Source: Agarophyton chilense
Taxonomy: Eukaryota > Rhodophyta > Florideophyceae > Gracilariales > Gracilariaceae
Reading direction: 5' to 3'
Assembly (NCBI GenBank): GCA_030374765.1
Contig: JARGXX010000071.1
Location: 124,001 to 188,000, forward strand
DNA length: 64,000 nucleotides
Positions 1 through 11,679 of the stretch are shown in pieces; position 1 is the first letter of the stretch, and each line of letters opens with the position of its first letter. The position numbers were made by a program, and so were the translations under genes. Below the pieces are notes generated by a model. It did no database searches, was not told the DNA's origin, and saw only the letters and a list, made by a program, of their open reading frames with translations.

Positions 1-3000
1 GCCATCGAAGGGACTCTTTGGTAGGGTCTGAAATTTTCTTGCGCTCTCCAAACATTCTGCTTCTGTTTTAGGAAACTGTATACTGAGTAACAACCTGTTT
101 ACCGCGCAGTGCTCTTCTTCAAATATACGATATACTCTAGATACGCTCATGTTGTTCGGACAGTACAATTTAAAAAGAAATGGCACTCTTAGTGCTACAA
201 AAGCATTGCAGCAGGTGTAACCACACCAGCAACCACAGTATCTGGTCTTTTTCTACGTTTAAGTGATACAAACAACACTGAATGCAGTAGAACATATTGA
301 GTCTTTCTGAGCCGGTACATACGAGTAAACATGGGGTCAGTTTATCCAGATATGTACCTGGGATATTCAAATGGAGGCTGTGGAGGTATGTGCTGTGATA
401 CACGCAGCGAATGAGTTTTTGTCGTCCACTTTAGAACAGTGTACAAAATATGGAGAAGTAGTCTGCGGAGCCATTGCTTGTGTTTTCCGCGAGGGGGCGA
501 CTTTAGTAAACAGGAAAGCTGCAAGAGTTTAATACCGCATTCCAGTTGACGATCATTTATGCTGGACGTCAAGCAGCTGCCGAACTCTCAACCATGCATG
601 TGGAAACTCTCATGTCATGCATACAAATGTTTTTAACCCTTGTTTCGAAAACTGAGAGAATGTTTTTGTTTTTGGAAAGCGGGAATCAACAATTCACGAA
701 CTATTCTTGTTATCATCTGCGTCAACTCGTAAAACGGCCCTCAGTTGCCGGTATTTGAATTCACCTTAACGACTTCACGTCATGCTGGCAATGTGTTTGC
801 GCTGGAAAAATACGTTGATAAATTTCTCGAGCTTTGCAGTGAGTGACAGCGTGTGTGAGACTGCGGGACGTTTACGCAACCACTTCTAGCTGGTCTGCAA
901 AGAAGGAAGCCCAATGTTTTCCCCTTAGCTGTGTGCTGAGACGAATCGCACGAAGAATTGTGAGAAAATGCAATAGATATGCTTTTCTATTCATATACTT
1001 TTTTGCTTGTATCTACCCTTCGCAGCCGTTGATTTCGGATGTTAAATGCTTCGTTTCTACTCCGTTGCCCGTCGCATAGTCTTAACGAGTTATAGTGCGA
1101 GTTTATCAGCCTTTTCTCTCTGCTACAGATGAGAGAATGCTTACTTCACTGCTCAATGATATGCAATCCTTGTGTGAGTCTTCCTATGCACAGGTACAGG
1201 AACGTGGGTGTAAGGATCAGTCAATCTACATTTATATGCCTCTTTTATACATTTTGTTGTTCTAGTTTCGAGTTTAAGTTTAAGTTTCAGGTAAAACTCT
1301 TGAGACAAGGAGCCGACATGGGGGGTCAGGTATTAGTGGCGATGACACGCGACGCTCCTCTGGTTTTGAGAAACCAATATATCTTTGAGTTAAAACGTTT
1401 ATATCGAGCAGTAGTCACTGCTTCGTATGATCATCAATCTCAATGGTTCGATAAAAGTCGGTTTCTAAAACCAACGCAACGTGCAAGTCGATTAATTACA
1501 TAAGGGACACATACGTAAAGATAAAAGTTCGCGTACGGGTTTCGACACTGGCTGAAAAATAGAGATTCATGGACATATATTGGGGATGGAATCTTTGAAT
1601 CGATGAACGGAAATGGATGAGATATCCACCTTTTTGTCCTAGGAATGGCTCACGTGGACATATTTCAATCTTGTTGAGGGGAGACCAGCAAGTGGGATTG
1701 CCGTTGTCCATACCATGTAACTTCTTACACGACTCAATCACAGAAGGATAATACGCAGAGAAGAGACCACCAATAATTCGAACCTTGGCACAGTTCCAAG
1801 AATCAGCAAAGAATCGCAGCAAGTCATACAAAGTCAAAACAGACGACCACATAGGCCACAGAGGTGGCTTTAGTTCACTACTATTTATGTGATATCAGCA
1901 CTTGAACGAAGACACATCAAGTCTAAGACAGTATTAAGCTTCAAACGGGATATACCCGACGTAACTAATCTGTTAACTGCAATAAAATTACGTTCACTGC
2001 TGGACGAGGACACAGGAGTGGCGTAAATTCTCATAGCTACTTTGAATGGGTCAGAATACGCACTCCTGAGTAAACCAGAGCTGCAAAATATGTGCCCCGC
2101 TGTTTCTCAGTTTACCACCATGGGTGGGCCTCTTTACCTGTTCCAGTTGTAGTGGGGTGTAAACTTTGTCGCAGTACTTTGAAAATGAATCAATGTCGTT
2201 AGCAGCAACACTCGGCTATCAAAAATGTCATCAAAGCAGAAATTATCAGACCAAACCTAACAGACACCAGCTCTTTTCCACAGTTCCAATTGATTGCTCA
2301 GAAACGATTCCGTTGTCCATATTATTTGCATGCAGAAATCTCCTCACAAGCGAAGTGCCTTTTTCTTTCAACTGATCACGCTTTGTACTATCTTAAACAA
2401 ACCCAAGACTACAAATTCTGAAATGCAGAAGAGACCCGGAAATTAACAAAGGATCTACTTCTATTTCTGTGAGCTCTGCAACTGTTGATGTGCGAAGGCA
2501 TTGTTTCAGCTAATGAGGCACGAAAAGGCTTTGCGAAACTTCACTGCTAATCTACGGAAACCGCTGCTCCAAACGTTCTAGCATTGGCAAGATCTTATGT
2601 AGTAAAGGTTCAGAGTCCGCCTCTGGTTCTTTTTGCATATGTAATGATGTCCAAAAAGTTGCAACGATTGCTTCCAGCGCAGAACAATGAATCTGTTCCG
2701 AATTATATACTTCCCTGTACAAATGTTCCAAAGCTGAGTGCGCCGTCTCCGATCTATTTTCAGCAAATATCTCTGCCACAATATGGGAAGAATACAGGAA
2801 CCTTTTCACAGCACAAAAAGTTGTAACAAACCTGGTTTCCACTTCTTGAATGAGAACAGATCCGTCAGAATCGTTCTTCCTTTTTCTTCATGAAATGTTT
2901 CATGACAGTATTTAGTTGACTGGAAATAGAACTCATCCACTTCTCCCGAAATGGCGCCCTACTGTTCGAAGATGAGGCACCTACAATGAACGGCATTTTA

Positions 3001-4770
3001 AAGGGTCAATCAGCGGCAAATGTAAAGCTCTTCATGAACATATCCATTCCGACCCTACACGTTTGCATGAGAGATTTTTCAAATGATTCAAGCAAGGTAT
3101 TTTCCGAATGTGTTCTCTTGAGCTCTACAATAAATAATGATGGGGAGACTATCTCAAACTTATCTGTTTGCTGACAACGTGTTGTTTCACAAGCCGTATG
3201 TATTGTGTGTTGAAGCCATAGAACTTTGAAATAGTTGCGTTTTGTTTCAGTACGTCATTCGTATCTCTACCTCCAACGCCGAATACTGTTTTAAACTCAA
3301 TCTTCTGGAAGGTTATCCTGTTTTGCGTTGCTGATCTCTTCAGAAAGTGACGTACTGCTTTTACAGTTGGTAAAAGATAGAGTATGATCTTTCGTGCTAA
3401 CAGAATTTTTATCCCAATTGAAATCAAAACCTCTGCGAAACAAGTTATGTCTTTCTTCCGATGTGCGATGCTGAGAGGTAGCAAACCACCGGCGACTGCT
3501 TCCGCTGCCACGTCAATCACTAAGCGCTTTTGTGACAACGGAAATTTTGCTGTTCTGCTTAGCAAGCAAGAGTTTGTCACACTATTGTGTGTCTTGGTAT
3601 GGTTATTCAGTATAGATGTTTTTATTTCAGTCTGAAATCATGTGAGAGAAGCTGCGACCGTGCAATTACCGCTCACTATATGCTTGCATACTAGCCAGCC
3701 AGGATTCTTCCAAAAGTTAAGATGGAAAAGTACTAAGTAAGAAATATAGTGCTCGGATCGCATTTTTCGAGAAACCGGCACATCTGTCCACGGAACTAGT
3801 TCATATCGCGTTTGTTGGTGCTCGAGAAATTTTTGTAAAACTATGACTGCGCTCTGTTTAGACTGGATGGGAGCTATGAGATTTGAGCTGATGTGGTCGA
3901 TCCCGTTCGCTTTTTTGCGGGATAAAGATGTTTGGTTATGGATTTCTGCGTATTTAAGGGCACAGACGGAATGGATTTGTTTTGTTCATGAGATGAGTAT
4001 GGCATGATCAAAGTGGGTAATGCATGGAAAGCTGTAGATCGGAGACTTGTTTTGATGGATGTCTGGTAAAAGTGGTATCAAAACTTGGACTGAATGCAGA
4101 CGAGCACCTCTATTGATATGGACAGATTCGGACATTACCGTACGCGGATGAGGCGGTTCAGTTTCAGATTGCAAAAAGTATTCTGGTAGCTCGCAACGAA
4201 AGATCGGTAGCGTTTACCTTCAGTGGACGGGTGTAAGTGACGGTTTACTAAGGATTTAGATGATTGGATGCATCCAAATAGGGAAACAAAGTGTTGGCTT
4301 TGGATCTGAGCAGTAGGAAATCCGTCCCTACATCCAACACGCACGCAGTGACGTTCGAACGACGAGAGCCAGCAAGCACAATCATGTCAAAATGCAACAG
4401 AATTTATCGTGGCGTTCTTTGTTGCTCAAACGGCACTGGTTATTCAGCTTCCCTCGCTTCTTTGTTTGCGTCCCACTGCTTCTTCGTTCGCTATAGCTAT
4501 CGCCTTAGGATATCATGATGATCATGGCCACGAGAAGGCCGCATGCGTAAGAGAAATATACTGCTTGTTCGAAAAACAGCTCTTGTTCTGTACCCGACAA
4601 ACATGCACCAACTCTCTCCCCAAGACATTCGTAATGCTTCTCTTAACCATAAAAACTCTGTCTTCCCTGAATCAGGGCCGACAGACCACGATGAATAAAA
4701 AGAACGTTTCTTTTTCCAAAGGCGGCTTCAACAAAACAAAAGATGATATCCAAAACAAGTTTGTGATTCG
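1..4770. other. Gene-poor stretch, nothing recognised
   Basis: Only short frames occur here and none matches a family I know. The longest are minus-strand 3149-3580 and plus-strand 1129-1503, neither with a recognisable motif. The minus-strand frame 2552-2842 looks the most protein-like: a helical stretch of about 100 residues with an even amino-acid mix. It has a stop just upstream and no clear ATG, so it could be a lone exon or a gene remnant. I see no terminal repeats, transposase or structural RNA in this stretch. Confidence 0.4.
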
Positions 4771-5817
4771 CTAAGTGCCTCGCCGGTCATCTGGAAAAGT
4801 TTGTATGAGAGATGGGTCCTTTGGGCTAGGCCTTTCAAAGAAATACGGATGCTTAAGAGCATCATCTGCTGATATACGCTCTTCAGGGTCATACAGAAGC
4901 ATTTGTTCCATAAGATTAAGAGCGTTTTCAGAACTACAAAATCTCCGCGTTGATTCTTTGCCCTCATAGAATTGATCCCGGATGTTTCCATCCCCGTAGC
5001 TCCTAAAAGAAACGCGCTTAGCATTTGGAAGTCTTGAGAAACCACTCCAGCGTTCTTCTGAGGGTGGACCTAACAAGTTTGCGATTTTACCCAGTTGATC
5101 TAATTCCCCTGAACCTTGCAAAAGTGGTCGCATGAGAATGAGCTCTGCAAAGATGCAACCGACAGCCCACATGTCAACAGCAGTTGAGTAAATAGTTGAT
5201 CCCATCAACAGTTCAGGCGCTCTATACCACAGCGTGACTACTCCTTGTGAATACTTTGAAAGAGGGTCACCGTAGTATCGAGACAGACCGAAGTCGCATA
5301 TCTTCAACACACCTTGACCAGTGAGAAGTAAGTTAGACGGCTTGAGATCTCTGTGCAAAATCCAACTGCCGTGGAGATGGGAAACTCCACGTAATAACTG
5401 CAGCATAAGCGATTTGATTTCCGATGCCGAATAGGGGCGCTTCATGCGTTCGAGCAAACTCAGTAGATCATGTTCGGCATACTCCATGACGAGATAAATC
5501 TTGTCGGTAGTTGAGCCCACGACTACTTCACGTAGATTGACGACATTGTCATGATTGACAGAGAAAAGCGTTGCAATTTCCCGAAGCGCAGTTACGGGAA
5601 AACCATGTTTGTGTTGCCCGAGCTTCACTTGTTTGAGTGCATAGATGACACCGCTTTGTATATCGCGAGCGCGGAAGACACGCCCGTATGTCCCTTCGTC
5701 AATAAAGTTCAAACGTTCATAGCATTCAACGCTACGACATGGGACTTCGTTGTCCAGCGGGCAAGACATCGGTGTTGGACAGAAGGGTTGTGGGGAAGCA
5801 ACTTCTGCACCGCACAA
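4771..5817 (-). CDS. CDK10/CDK11-type cyclin-dependent kinase
   Basis: A full protein kinase of 348 residues. Seen directly: glycine loop EGTYG near 41-45, lysine 62 (ALK), a PVTALRE cyclin-binding helix at 74-80 (the PITSLRE/PISSLRE signature), HRDLKPSN at 155-162, DFG at 175-177, VVTLWYRAPE at 193-202, and the CDK-type DMWAVGCIFAEL segment. The tail PSLIQTFPDDR resembles the CDK10/CDK11 C-terminus. In animals and plants this subfamily pairs with cyclin L or M and acts in transcription and splicing control. The long N-terminal arginine/glutamate region of CDK11 is absent. The T-loop position that is Thr in human CDK10 and CDK11 is Ser190 followed by Gln. CDK10 and CDK11 cannot be separated by eye. 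Start is the first ATG; Met17 is an alternative. Confidence 0.9.
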   Translation of the reverse strand: MCGAEVASPQPFCPTPMSCPLDNEVPCRSVECYERLNFIDEGTYGRVFRARDIQSGVIYALKQVKLGQHKHGFPVTALREIATLFSVNHDNVVNLREVVVGSTTDKIYLVMEYAEHDLLSLLERMKRPYSASEIKSLMLQLLRGVSHLHGSWILHRDLKPSNLLLTGQGVLKICDFGLSRYYGDPLSKYSQGVVTLWYRAPELLMGSTIYSTAVDMWAVGCIFAELILMRPLLQGSGELDQLGKIANLLGPPSEERWSGFSRLPNAKRVSFRSYGDGNIRDQFYEGKESTRRFCSSENALNLMEQMLLYDPEERISADDALKHPYFFERPSPKDPSLIQTFPDDRRGT

Positions 5818-6514
5818 GAAACTCCTCGATCACTGTCACGTGCGTTAGGGTTCGAAGAGCCTCGGGTGCGTACCTTCGTCCAATTCAAAAGCTCAGCCAA
5901 GAGTTTAGCTAAAGCAATCCTGAATATCGACTCAGTCGGGCGAGCTTTAGCGTCAGCTGATTTCCCTATCACGCGATATGAGTGGCTCGCACAGTGATCA
6001 GTTGCTGGCCATGATTTGCTCGGTCAGCATTTTCACCGAGGTGGTGATCGGAGATTGACTGCGCTTTCGATGTGTGGCCTGTGCACAAATTGGACGGCCG
6101 GTCGACGTTCTGAATGCGGACTTGAGAACAAACAGAGCGGCACTATCCGACGCATGAATGTCTACAACTCGGAAAGCAGTTAACTTTCTCGAAGCCGTGC
6201 AGCATTCCGCTCACTGTGCGCGCGAAACAGCATATATAATCTTTTGAACACCTAGCCGTAACTTTTCCTGCAGGAAATTTCGTTGACAGCAGTCATCTCG
6301 AGCGACACACTATGCTCTTGTCTATTCCTGTATTATCCTCGATCTATGATGCTTGCTGCAGAGCAAGCGATTGATACATTTCCACTTCTTGGTTCTAAGT
6401 TTATCCGCTGAGCGAGCGCAAACTTCTCTCAAGGACTTGTTCAGAATCATGTGCTCAAAAAGGAGAATTATTTACGCTCCCCGCAAAAAACCCACGCAAA
6501 TACATACATCTACT
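5818..6514. other. Intergenic region between CDK and UTP15 genes
   Basis: About 700 bases hold the upstream region of the CDK gene (minus strand) and the 3' flank of UTP15 (minus strand). No convincing coding frame, repeat or RNA gene is visible. Confidence 0.5.
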
Positions 6515-8288
6515 TCACGCAAAGTATTTCATGGTGCTCAAAATAGAGTCCACACTCCCCTTCACTAAGGACAAGTCGTGACAAGCTTGCATTTCAGATC
6601 GAAGCAGCGAGAAAATGTCTCTCAGGATGTCATCAGCACGGTCACCCCCCCCAACTTCGGAACCGTATAGATCCAGTATGGTGTGCAACACGAACGAGAG
6701 ATATTCCGAAAACTGGGGGATGCGAATGTACTTTCTGACCATGACTAGCAACGGTTCTAACTCAGCTAATGTCCTCCCAAAAAGTGCACCTTTCAAACAT
6801 CCGCGAATGATAAGTTCCTCGACAACGCATACGACGATCTCAGGTTTCTTTGTTCCAATAGCAAGATCCAGGGCTTGCCCGAATTTAAATTTCTTAAGAC
6901 TTTTGTCATACTTGGATAAATTTGGTTTCGACAGATGCTTGATAAGCACATCCTCAGTGCTAGGCTTCGTGTCAGGACCACGGTTAAAGTAACGCTGCGT
7001 ACCGGGGCGAGGTCTACTGCGATCCACTCCTATTCTTTCAAAGCCTCGACCATAACCTTCAAACTCTCGGTCTTTAAACGGATCTGAGCGGAATGGTGCT
7101 TGCTGCTTTCGTTTCAACCTCACATGAGCCCTAATCTCTAGCTTTCCGTTTGCCATACCAGCTGCATATCTCTGGCCTTCCGAACAAACATCTACAGACA
7201 AGATCGGCGACCTGAAGGGCATGAGTCCCTTGGATTGAAAATTGGAAAGGTCGTGAATCTTAATGTTCCCATCAAGACCACCCGTCACAAAATTGTTGCC
7301 CAAGACGTTTGAAACACCGCACGTAACTCCCTTGGAATGTGGTTGTAGATTGTAAACCACCTGCCCGCCTACAAAGAAATCCCACACGCGCATCTCATTA
7401 CCTCCAATTGTAATTGCACGCGCACCACCGGGAAGAATGTGAACATCACTTATAGACGATGAATGTACCAACTCAAAGATACAATCCTTCGAGCGTAAAT
7501 CGTAGAGACGAGCTTTGCGATCTGCGGAACCCGTCATCCACACGTGCATGGAAGCGGGAGAAGGGGCTTGCGCTTGGACGTAGTCCGTGGCTTCTCTAAG
7601 GGAAAACAGACTGGTGGATGTAGCCAGATCCCACACTCGCACGGTTTGATCATCGGAACCTGTAAGAACATGACGGCCATCAGCACTGAACTTGGCCGTA
7701 CGAACGGACCTGTTGTAGAAAAGATGTTGCATGCGAGATTGGGCTGTTAGTAAAAGCTTTGACATCGGGCGTAAAATGTGGAATGCGTTGATCAGATAGG
7801 AGCGAAAGACAAATGATAAGTTTTCGTCAAAGTACTAGTAGTCCTCAGAGTGAACTATGTTATAAAGTCGCATCACCTCAACAATTGGTATCATAGAAAA
7901 GAATGGATACATACCCTTCATGTGCTTTGAAACTTCGAAGCATAGTACGGTGTGCTACATCAAACACTTTTGCAGAACCATCAGCACAGCCAGCCACCAA
8001 CAGGCGTCCGTCCTTATTGTAGTGCGGACTGTAGGCCACATCGCGAAACTTAGTGAGGCTTTTTCTTGTATACCCATCCGATGGATTGACCAATGATACG
8101 GAAAAGTCGTGGGCAACTGCAAGTTCATATGGCTTCAACGGAGAAAACTGCACGCGCGTGACGGCCTGATCGTAGCGATAGGCTGCCACTTTTTGTATGT
8201 GCTTCCATTGCGTGAGCTGGCTGGGGTGCGCTACCTGGATGCGCGGCCTTTTCCTTTGTATAGGGAGCGGGAGAAATTGTTCGGCCAT
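6515..8288 (-). CDS. UTP15: U3 snoRNP protein UTP15 (WD40), two exons
   Basis: UTP15 belongs to the t-UTP/UtpA part of the small-subunit processome and acts in the nucleolus in pre-18S rRNA processing and rDNA transcription. Exon 1 is 8288-7915 and exon 2 is 7709-6515, joining to 522 residues (the human protein has 518). The join gives KAHEG-SVRTAKFSADG in register with the WD40 pattern. N-terminal WD repeats include DGRLLVAGCADGSAKVFD and DDQTVRVWD. The C-terminal half has the UTP15_C signature, including KTPEIVVCVVEELIIRG. Start is set at the ATG giving MAEQFLPLP because family similarity begins there; the frame stays open about 54 codons further upstream, where nothing resembles UTP15. It shares a 395-bp divergent upstream region with RPA1. 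Confidence 0.92.
7710..7914 (-). other. UTP15 intron, 205 nt
   Basis: On the minus strand the donor reads GTATGT and the acceptor ACAACAG. A perfect TACTAAC branch-type motif lies about 40 bases before the acceptor. Splicing here restores a continuous WD40 frame. The motif is as strict as in yeasts and is consistent with an intron-poor genome. Confidence 0.88.
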
Positions 8289-8683
8289 GGTTGACGGCGA
8301 AAGTTGCCGTCGCGCTACAGCGCACAAGCACTGCAACTGACAGAGACCCGCCGGCGAGGATCGAAACAACACGGGAGAGAGTTTCCCACACTTGAGCATC
8401 TTCCTGTTTGTGATCCGGATCAACCGGCGGCGAAAAATGGATCGAAACAAGATTTATTGTTCACGCTCCCGCCAAAATTGTGCACGCCCTCATGCAAACA
8501 GCGCGCGGAAACAATTAGATAGATACCGGGACAAACTGTCGAAACCCCTGTCGCAGGCGGTGTAGCTTTTACCGGAGCTTGACAAACAAACGAAACCTGG
8601 ACCCAGCACCCCCGCAGTTTGTGCATCCCGACTGCCACAGCTTCTTCTTCGACCAGCTCTCTTGCCTCCCCGATACGCTCGTC
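8289..8683. promoter_or_regulatory. Divergent promoter region UTP15/RPA1
   Basis: 395 bases separate the divergently read start codons of UTP15 (minus) and RPA1 (plus). The only specific signal I recognise is the E2F-like site listed separately. No long uninterrupted A/T tract or TATA box is evident. Confidence 0.55.
8467..8477 (-). promoter_or_regulatory. E2F-type site upstream of RPA1
   Basis: Read on the minus strand the bases are TTTTGGCGGGA, matching the E2F/DP consensus TTTSGCGS. The site lies about 210 bases before the RPA1 start. RPA genes are classic E2F targets in animals and plants. Function here is inferred from sequence only. Confidence 0.5.
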
Positions 8684-10669
8684 ATGGCGCAGCAGATGCA
8701 GCTCACTCGCGGCGCTATCGCCGAGATTCACCGCACCGGAAAGGCAACGGGCGAGCCGCTACTTCAGGTCATTGACCTCAAGCCCATCGCGCCAGCCAAT
8801 GCCGCCAATGGCAACGCACCGCGCTACCGCTTCGGTCTAAGCGACGGCGTTCATTTCATGCAAGCCATCACTGCCTCACAGCTTACCTCTCTCATCACAG
8901 ACGGTCATCTCAAGTCGCTCTCGCTTGTCCGCCTCAAGGATTTCATCAGCAACAATATCAACAACAAATGTATTCTCATTGTGCTCAATCTCACCGTCAT
9001 TTCCCAGGTGCTTAGCAAAATTGGAAATCCGCTCAATGCGTATGCTGCGCTGGGTCAGCACCAGAATCAACCGTCAAACGTAGTCATGCAACCTCTCCCT
9101 GCCTTTCCCGCCGCGAACGGGAACGGCAGACCTGCAGTTGCGCAACACCAGGGCGTACCTCCCCCTTACAGTGGAAATGGGCTTGGTGTGAACAATACTT
9201 CAGCACAGCCCCCTCAGAATGCGTTTTCGCCAGTAGGTTTTGGCGGAAATGGGAATCAATGGAATGCTCCCAATTCATACTCGAACAATGGACCTGTTAT
9301 GAAGATGAACACCACCCCCGCAAGCATATTTCGCCCAATCCAGACCATCAACCCGTATCAGAATGGGTGGACCATTCGCGGCCGTTGCACATACAAGAGC
9401 GACCTGCGTAAGTTCCAGAACTCCAGAGGAGAAGGTCAGGTCATCAGTTTCGAACTCACCGACGAATCGGGCTCTATTCGCGTTACAGGCTTCACACAAC
9501 GTGCCCCAGAAATTCAAGAGAAGGTTCACATGAATCGTTTGTACAAGGTGTCTCGTGGCCTGCTCAAACAGGCGAACGAGCGTTTTAATCGCTCCACTTC
9601 CAACTTCGAGATGACGCTGGAAAACAGTTCACTATTAGAACAAATGGATGATGATGGCTCATTCATGCAAATCAAGTACAATTTCACCAAGATTGCAGAG
9701 CTTGATTCGGTCGATGTGAAGGGTAATTGCGACGTTGTCGGCATCGTGACTGCGGTTGGTCCGCTTTCGGAAATAACAATCCGAAGTACTGGCGAGCCCT
9801 GCACTCGTAGGAGCATTACTCTCACAGATGATTCCAATGCGTCCGTGGAGCTCACCTTGTGGCGAAAGCAGGCTGAGTCTTTTCTAACCGAAGATGACCT
9901 TGCTCGTCATCCTGTCCTTCTGTTGCGCAATGCCCAACGCGGAGACTTTGGGCGCGTCAGCTTGAACGTTTCTCGTATGACCACTATTGAAAAGGATCCT
10001 GTCAACGTTCCAGAGGCGAACAAGCTCAGGGTTTGGTTTGACAAGGGAGGTTTGGCAAATGTAAATGTACAGTCTGTGACAGCGGGTCCCGGCAGCGGAG
10101 GGAAGATCACAGGGAGCAGAAAGACATTGATGGAAGCAAAGGTTGAGGATGTGGACCCAGTGTTTTCTAGTGGTGGCGGTAGTGGGGCTAGTGCGACTTT
10201 TGTCACTCGGGCTGTGATTGGGTTTATTGCGACAAAAAGTGATTTGTACTATCCTGGGGACCCGGAGACGAAGAAAAAGGTTATTCAGCAAGCAGGTGGT
10301 ATTTGGTTGAGCGAGAGTTCAGGGCGGCAATTAACCGACGCTGAAGTTGTATGGCGCTATATCTTGAGCATGAAAATCATGGATAGTTCGATATCAGAAT
10401 GGGTGAGCGCATTTGACGAAGTGGGTCAAGTGTTATTTGGTCGTTCTGCCGACGAGCTTCGCCAACTGAAAGAAAAAGACTCAGCAATGTTTGAGAGTAT
10501 TTTGGACGATGCATCATTCCGACCGCTGCTAATGAAGATTCAGGTAAAGGAGCGCATGTGGCAAAATGTCCAGAAGATTCGGTACACTGTTTCGCGGGTC
10601 GAGCTTATTGATTTTGCCTCAGAAGGTCACCAACTGTTGAAAGAAATTGCTGCGTATGGTGCCATTTAA
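8684..10669 (+). CDS. RPA1: Replication protein A large subunit
   Basis: The largest subunit of the RPA trimer binds single-stranded DNA in replication, repair and recombination. The protein has 661 residues from the ATG giving MAQQMQLTRG. The upstream frame opens about 35 codons earlier but has no family similarity. Order: an N-terminal OB domain (about 1-115), a Pro/Asn/Gly-rich linker, DBD-A starting at NPYQNGWTIRGR, DBD-B through LTLWRKQAESF and KLRVWFDKGG, and DBD-C (about 495-661). Oddity: DBD-C normally holds a four-cysteine zinc ribbon. Here the equivalent stretch (residues about 520-550) reads YYPGDPETKKKV and IWLSESSG, with no cysteine at any of the four positions. The rest of DBD-C is well kept. 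The frame is open and unbroken. Confidence 0.95.
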   Translation: MAQQMQLTRGAIAEIHRTGKATGEPLLQVIDLKPIAPANAANGNAPRYRFGLSDGVHFMQAITASQLTSLITDGHLKSLSLVRLKDFISNNINNKCILIVLNLTVISQVLSKIGNPLNAYAALGQHQNQPSNVVMQPLPAFPAANGNGRPAVAQHQGVPPPYSGNGLGVNNTSAQPPQNAFSPVGFGGNGNQWNAPNSYSNNGPVMKMNTTPASIFRPIQTINPYQNGWTIRGRCTYKSDLRKFQNSRGEGQVISFELTDESGSIRVTGFTQRAPEIQEKVHMNRLYKVSRGLLKQANERFNRSTSNFEMTLENSSLLEQMDDDGSFMQIKYNFTKIAELDSVDVKGNCDVVGIVTAVGPLSEITIRSTGEPCTRRSITLTDDSNASVELTLWRKQAESFLTEDDLARHPVLLLRNAQRGDFGRVSLNVSRMTTIEKDPVNVPEANKLRVWFDKGGLANVNVQSVTAGPGSGGKITGSRKTLMEAKVEDVDPVFSSGGGSGASATFVTRAVIGFIATKSDLYYPGDPETKKKVIQQAGGIWLSESSGRQLTDAEVVWRYILSMKIMDSSISEWVSAFDEVGQVLFGRSADELRQLKEKDSAMFESILDDASFRPLLMKIQVKERMWQNVQKIRYTVSRVELIDFASEGHQLLKEIAAYGAI

Positions 10670-11679
10670 AGCCCTTGCCGAAGTTAATGCTTAAGTAACA
10701 TTCACTCGATAACCATAGTGCTACTCGACTTTAGCGAAATGCTTTAAGATGATGGCTAAAATGAGTCCCATCGTTTTGCATCTACCCAACTTTGTCTTTT
10801 TTCGTCTCCTTTGCTGTTTGGATAAAAGACGGTATTGGGATCCGTGTATGAACGGGACTTTTAGAACAAGGGCATGATTTCTGATGGTGTAAATACATAC
10901 TTGGAACAGGCAGAGGATTGAACATGACTCATTCTACGAGATCAGATGTATCTTATGCCGCTGTGTTCCTAATGACACCTGGGAACAAGGTTATTCAGCC
11001 AGCGTGAATGGGTGTATTTGGGCGTTTTCGATCCCCTTGTCCCGTTGTTAAGACCAAACAATAAACTGTGTCGGACTTGTTCAGATCGTTGTTAACGTTA
11101 AATCCTCTAGATTATGTGGGGCTGGTGATATTGTAGATAGCTTGGAGCACTTACCAACGCAAAGCACGCCTCTAGCTGGAAGTCGAATTTTAGATATCGG
11201 TAAGTTCCCAAATGGTTTGCACTACATACATGGCAGCACGACGAATAGATTTGGCGTGAAGCATAGCGTCTGCACGGAACCCAAATTATTTGTTTCGCGC
11301 AGCTTTTGTACCTTGCACCGCCCCCATCCGCACCAGCGTCGTTGTGCTCTGGGAGAAAGATCGTGCGACACGGCGAATTCAATCGATCCTTGGTTTCTCA
11401 CGAAACACTGGCTAGAATCATGTCCGAGGTCAATCTCACGAACAACATCACAAGTTTTTGAGATCTGTCCAATGCAGCGGACGCGCAACGATGAGTGCTA
11501 ATTGTTAATGTACTTCAAAGATGTGACTGCCTCTTTGAGTTTTCTGAATGTTAAAGATGTAAGTTTTGCTTCTTTCCTTTGGCCTGCGTAAAGCCAATAC
11601 CTTTCTCAGAGAGGTAGGGTATCGAAAGCGTCATTGCGTGCGAATCATTAATAAGCGTCATAATGGGAAAGACCGAAGC
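10670..11679. other. Intergenic region, no gene seen
   Basis: About 1 kb lies between the 3' ends of RPA1 (plus) and the DUF1664 gene (minus). Only short overlapping frames occur and none has a recognisable domain. It probably holds both 3' UTRs. Confidence 0.5.
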
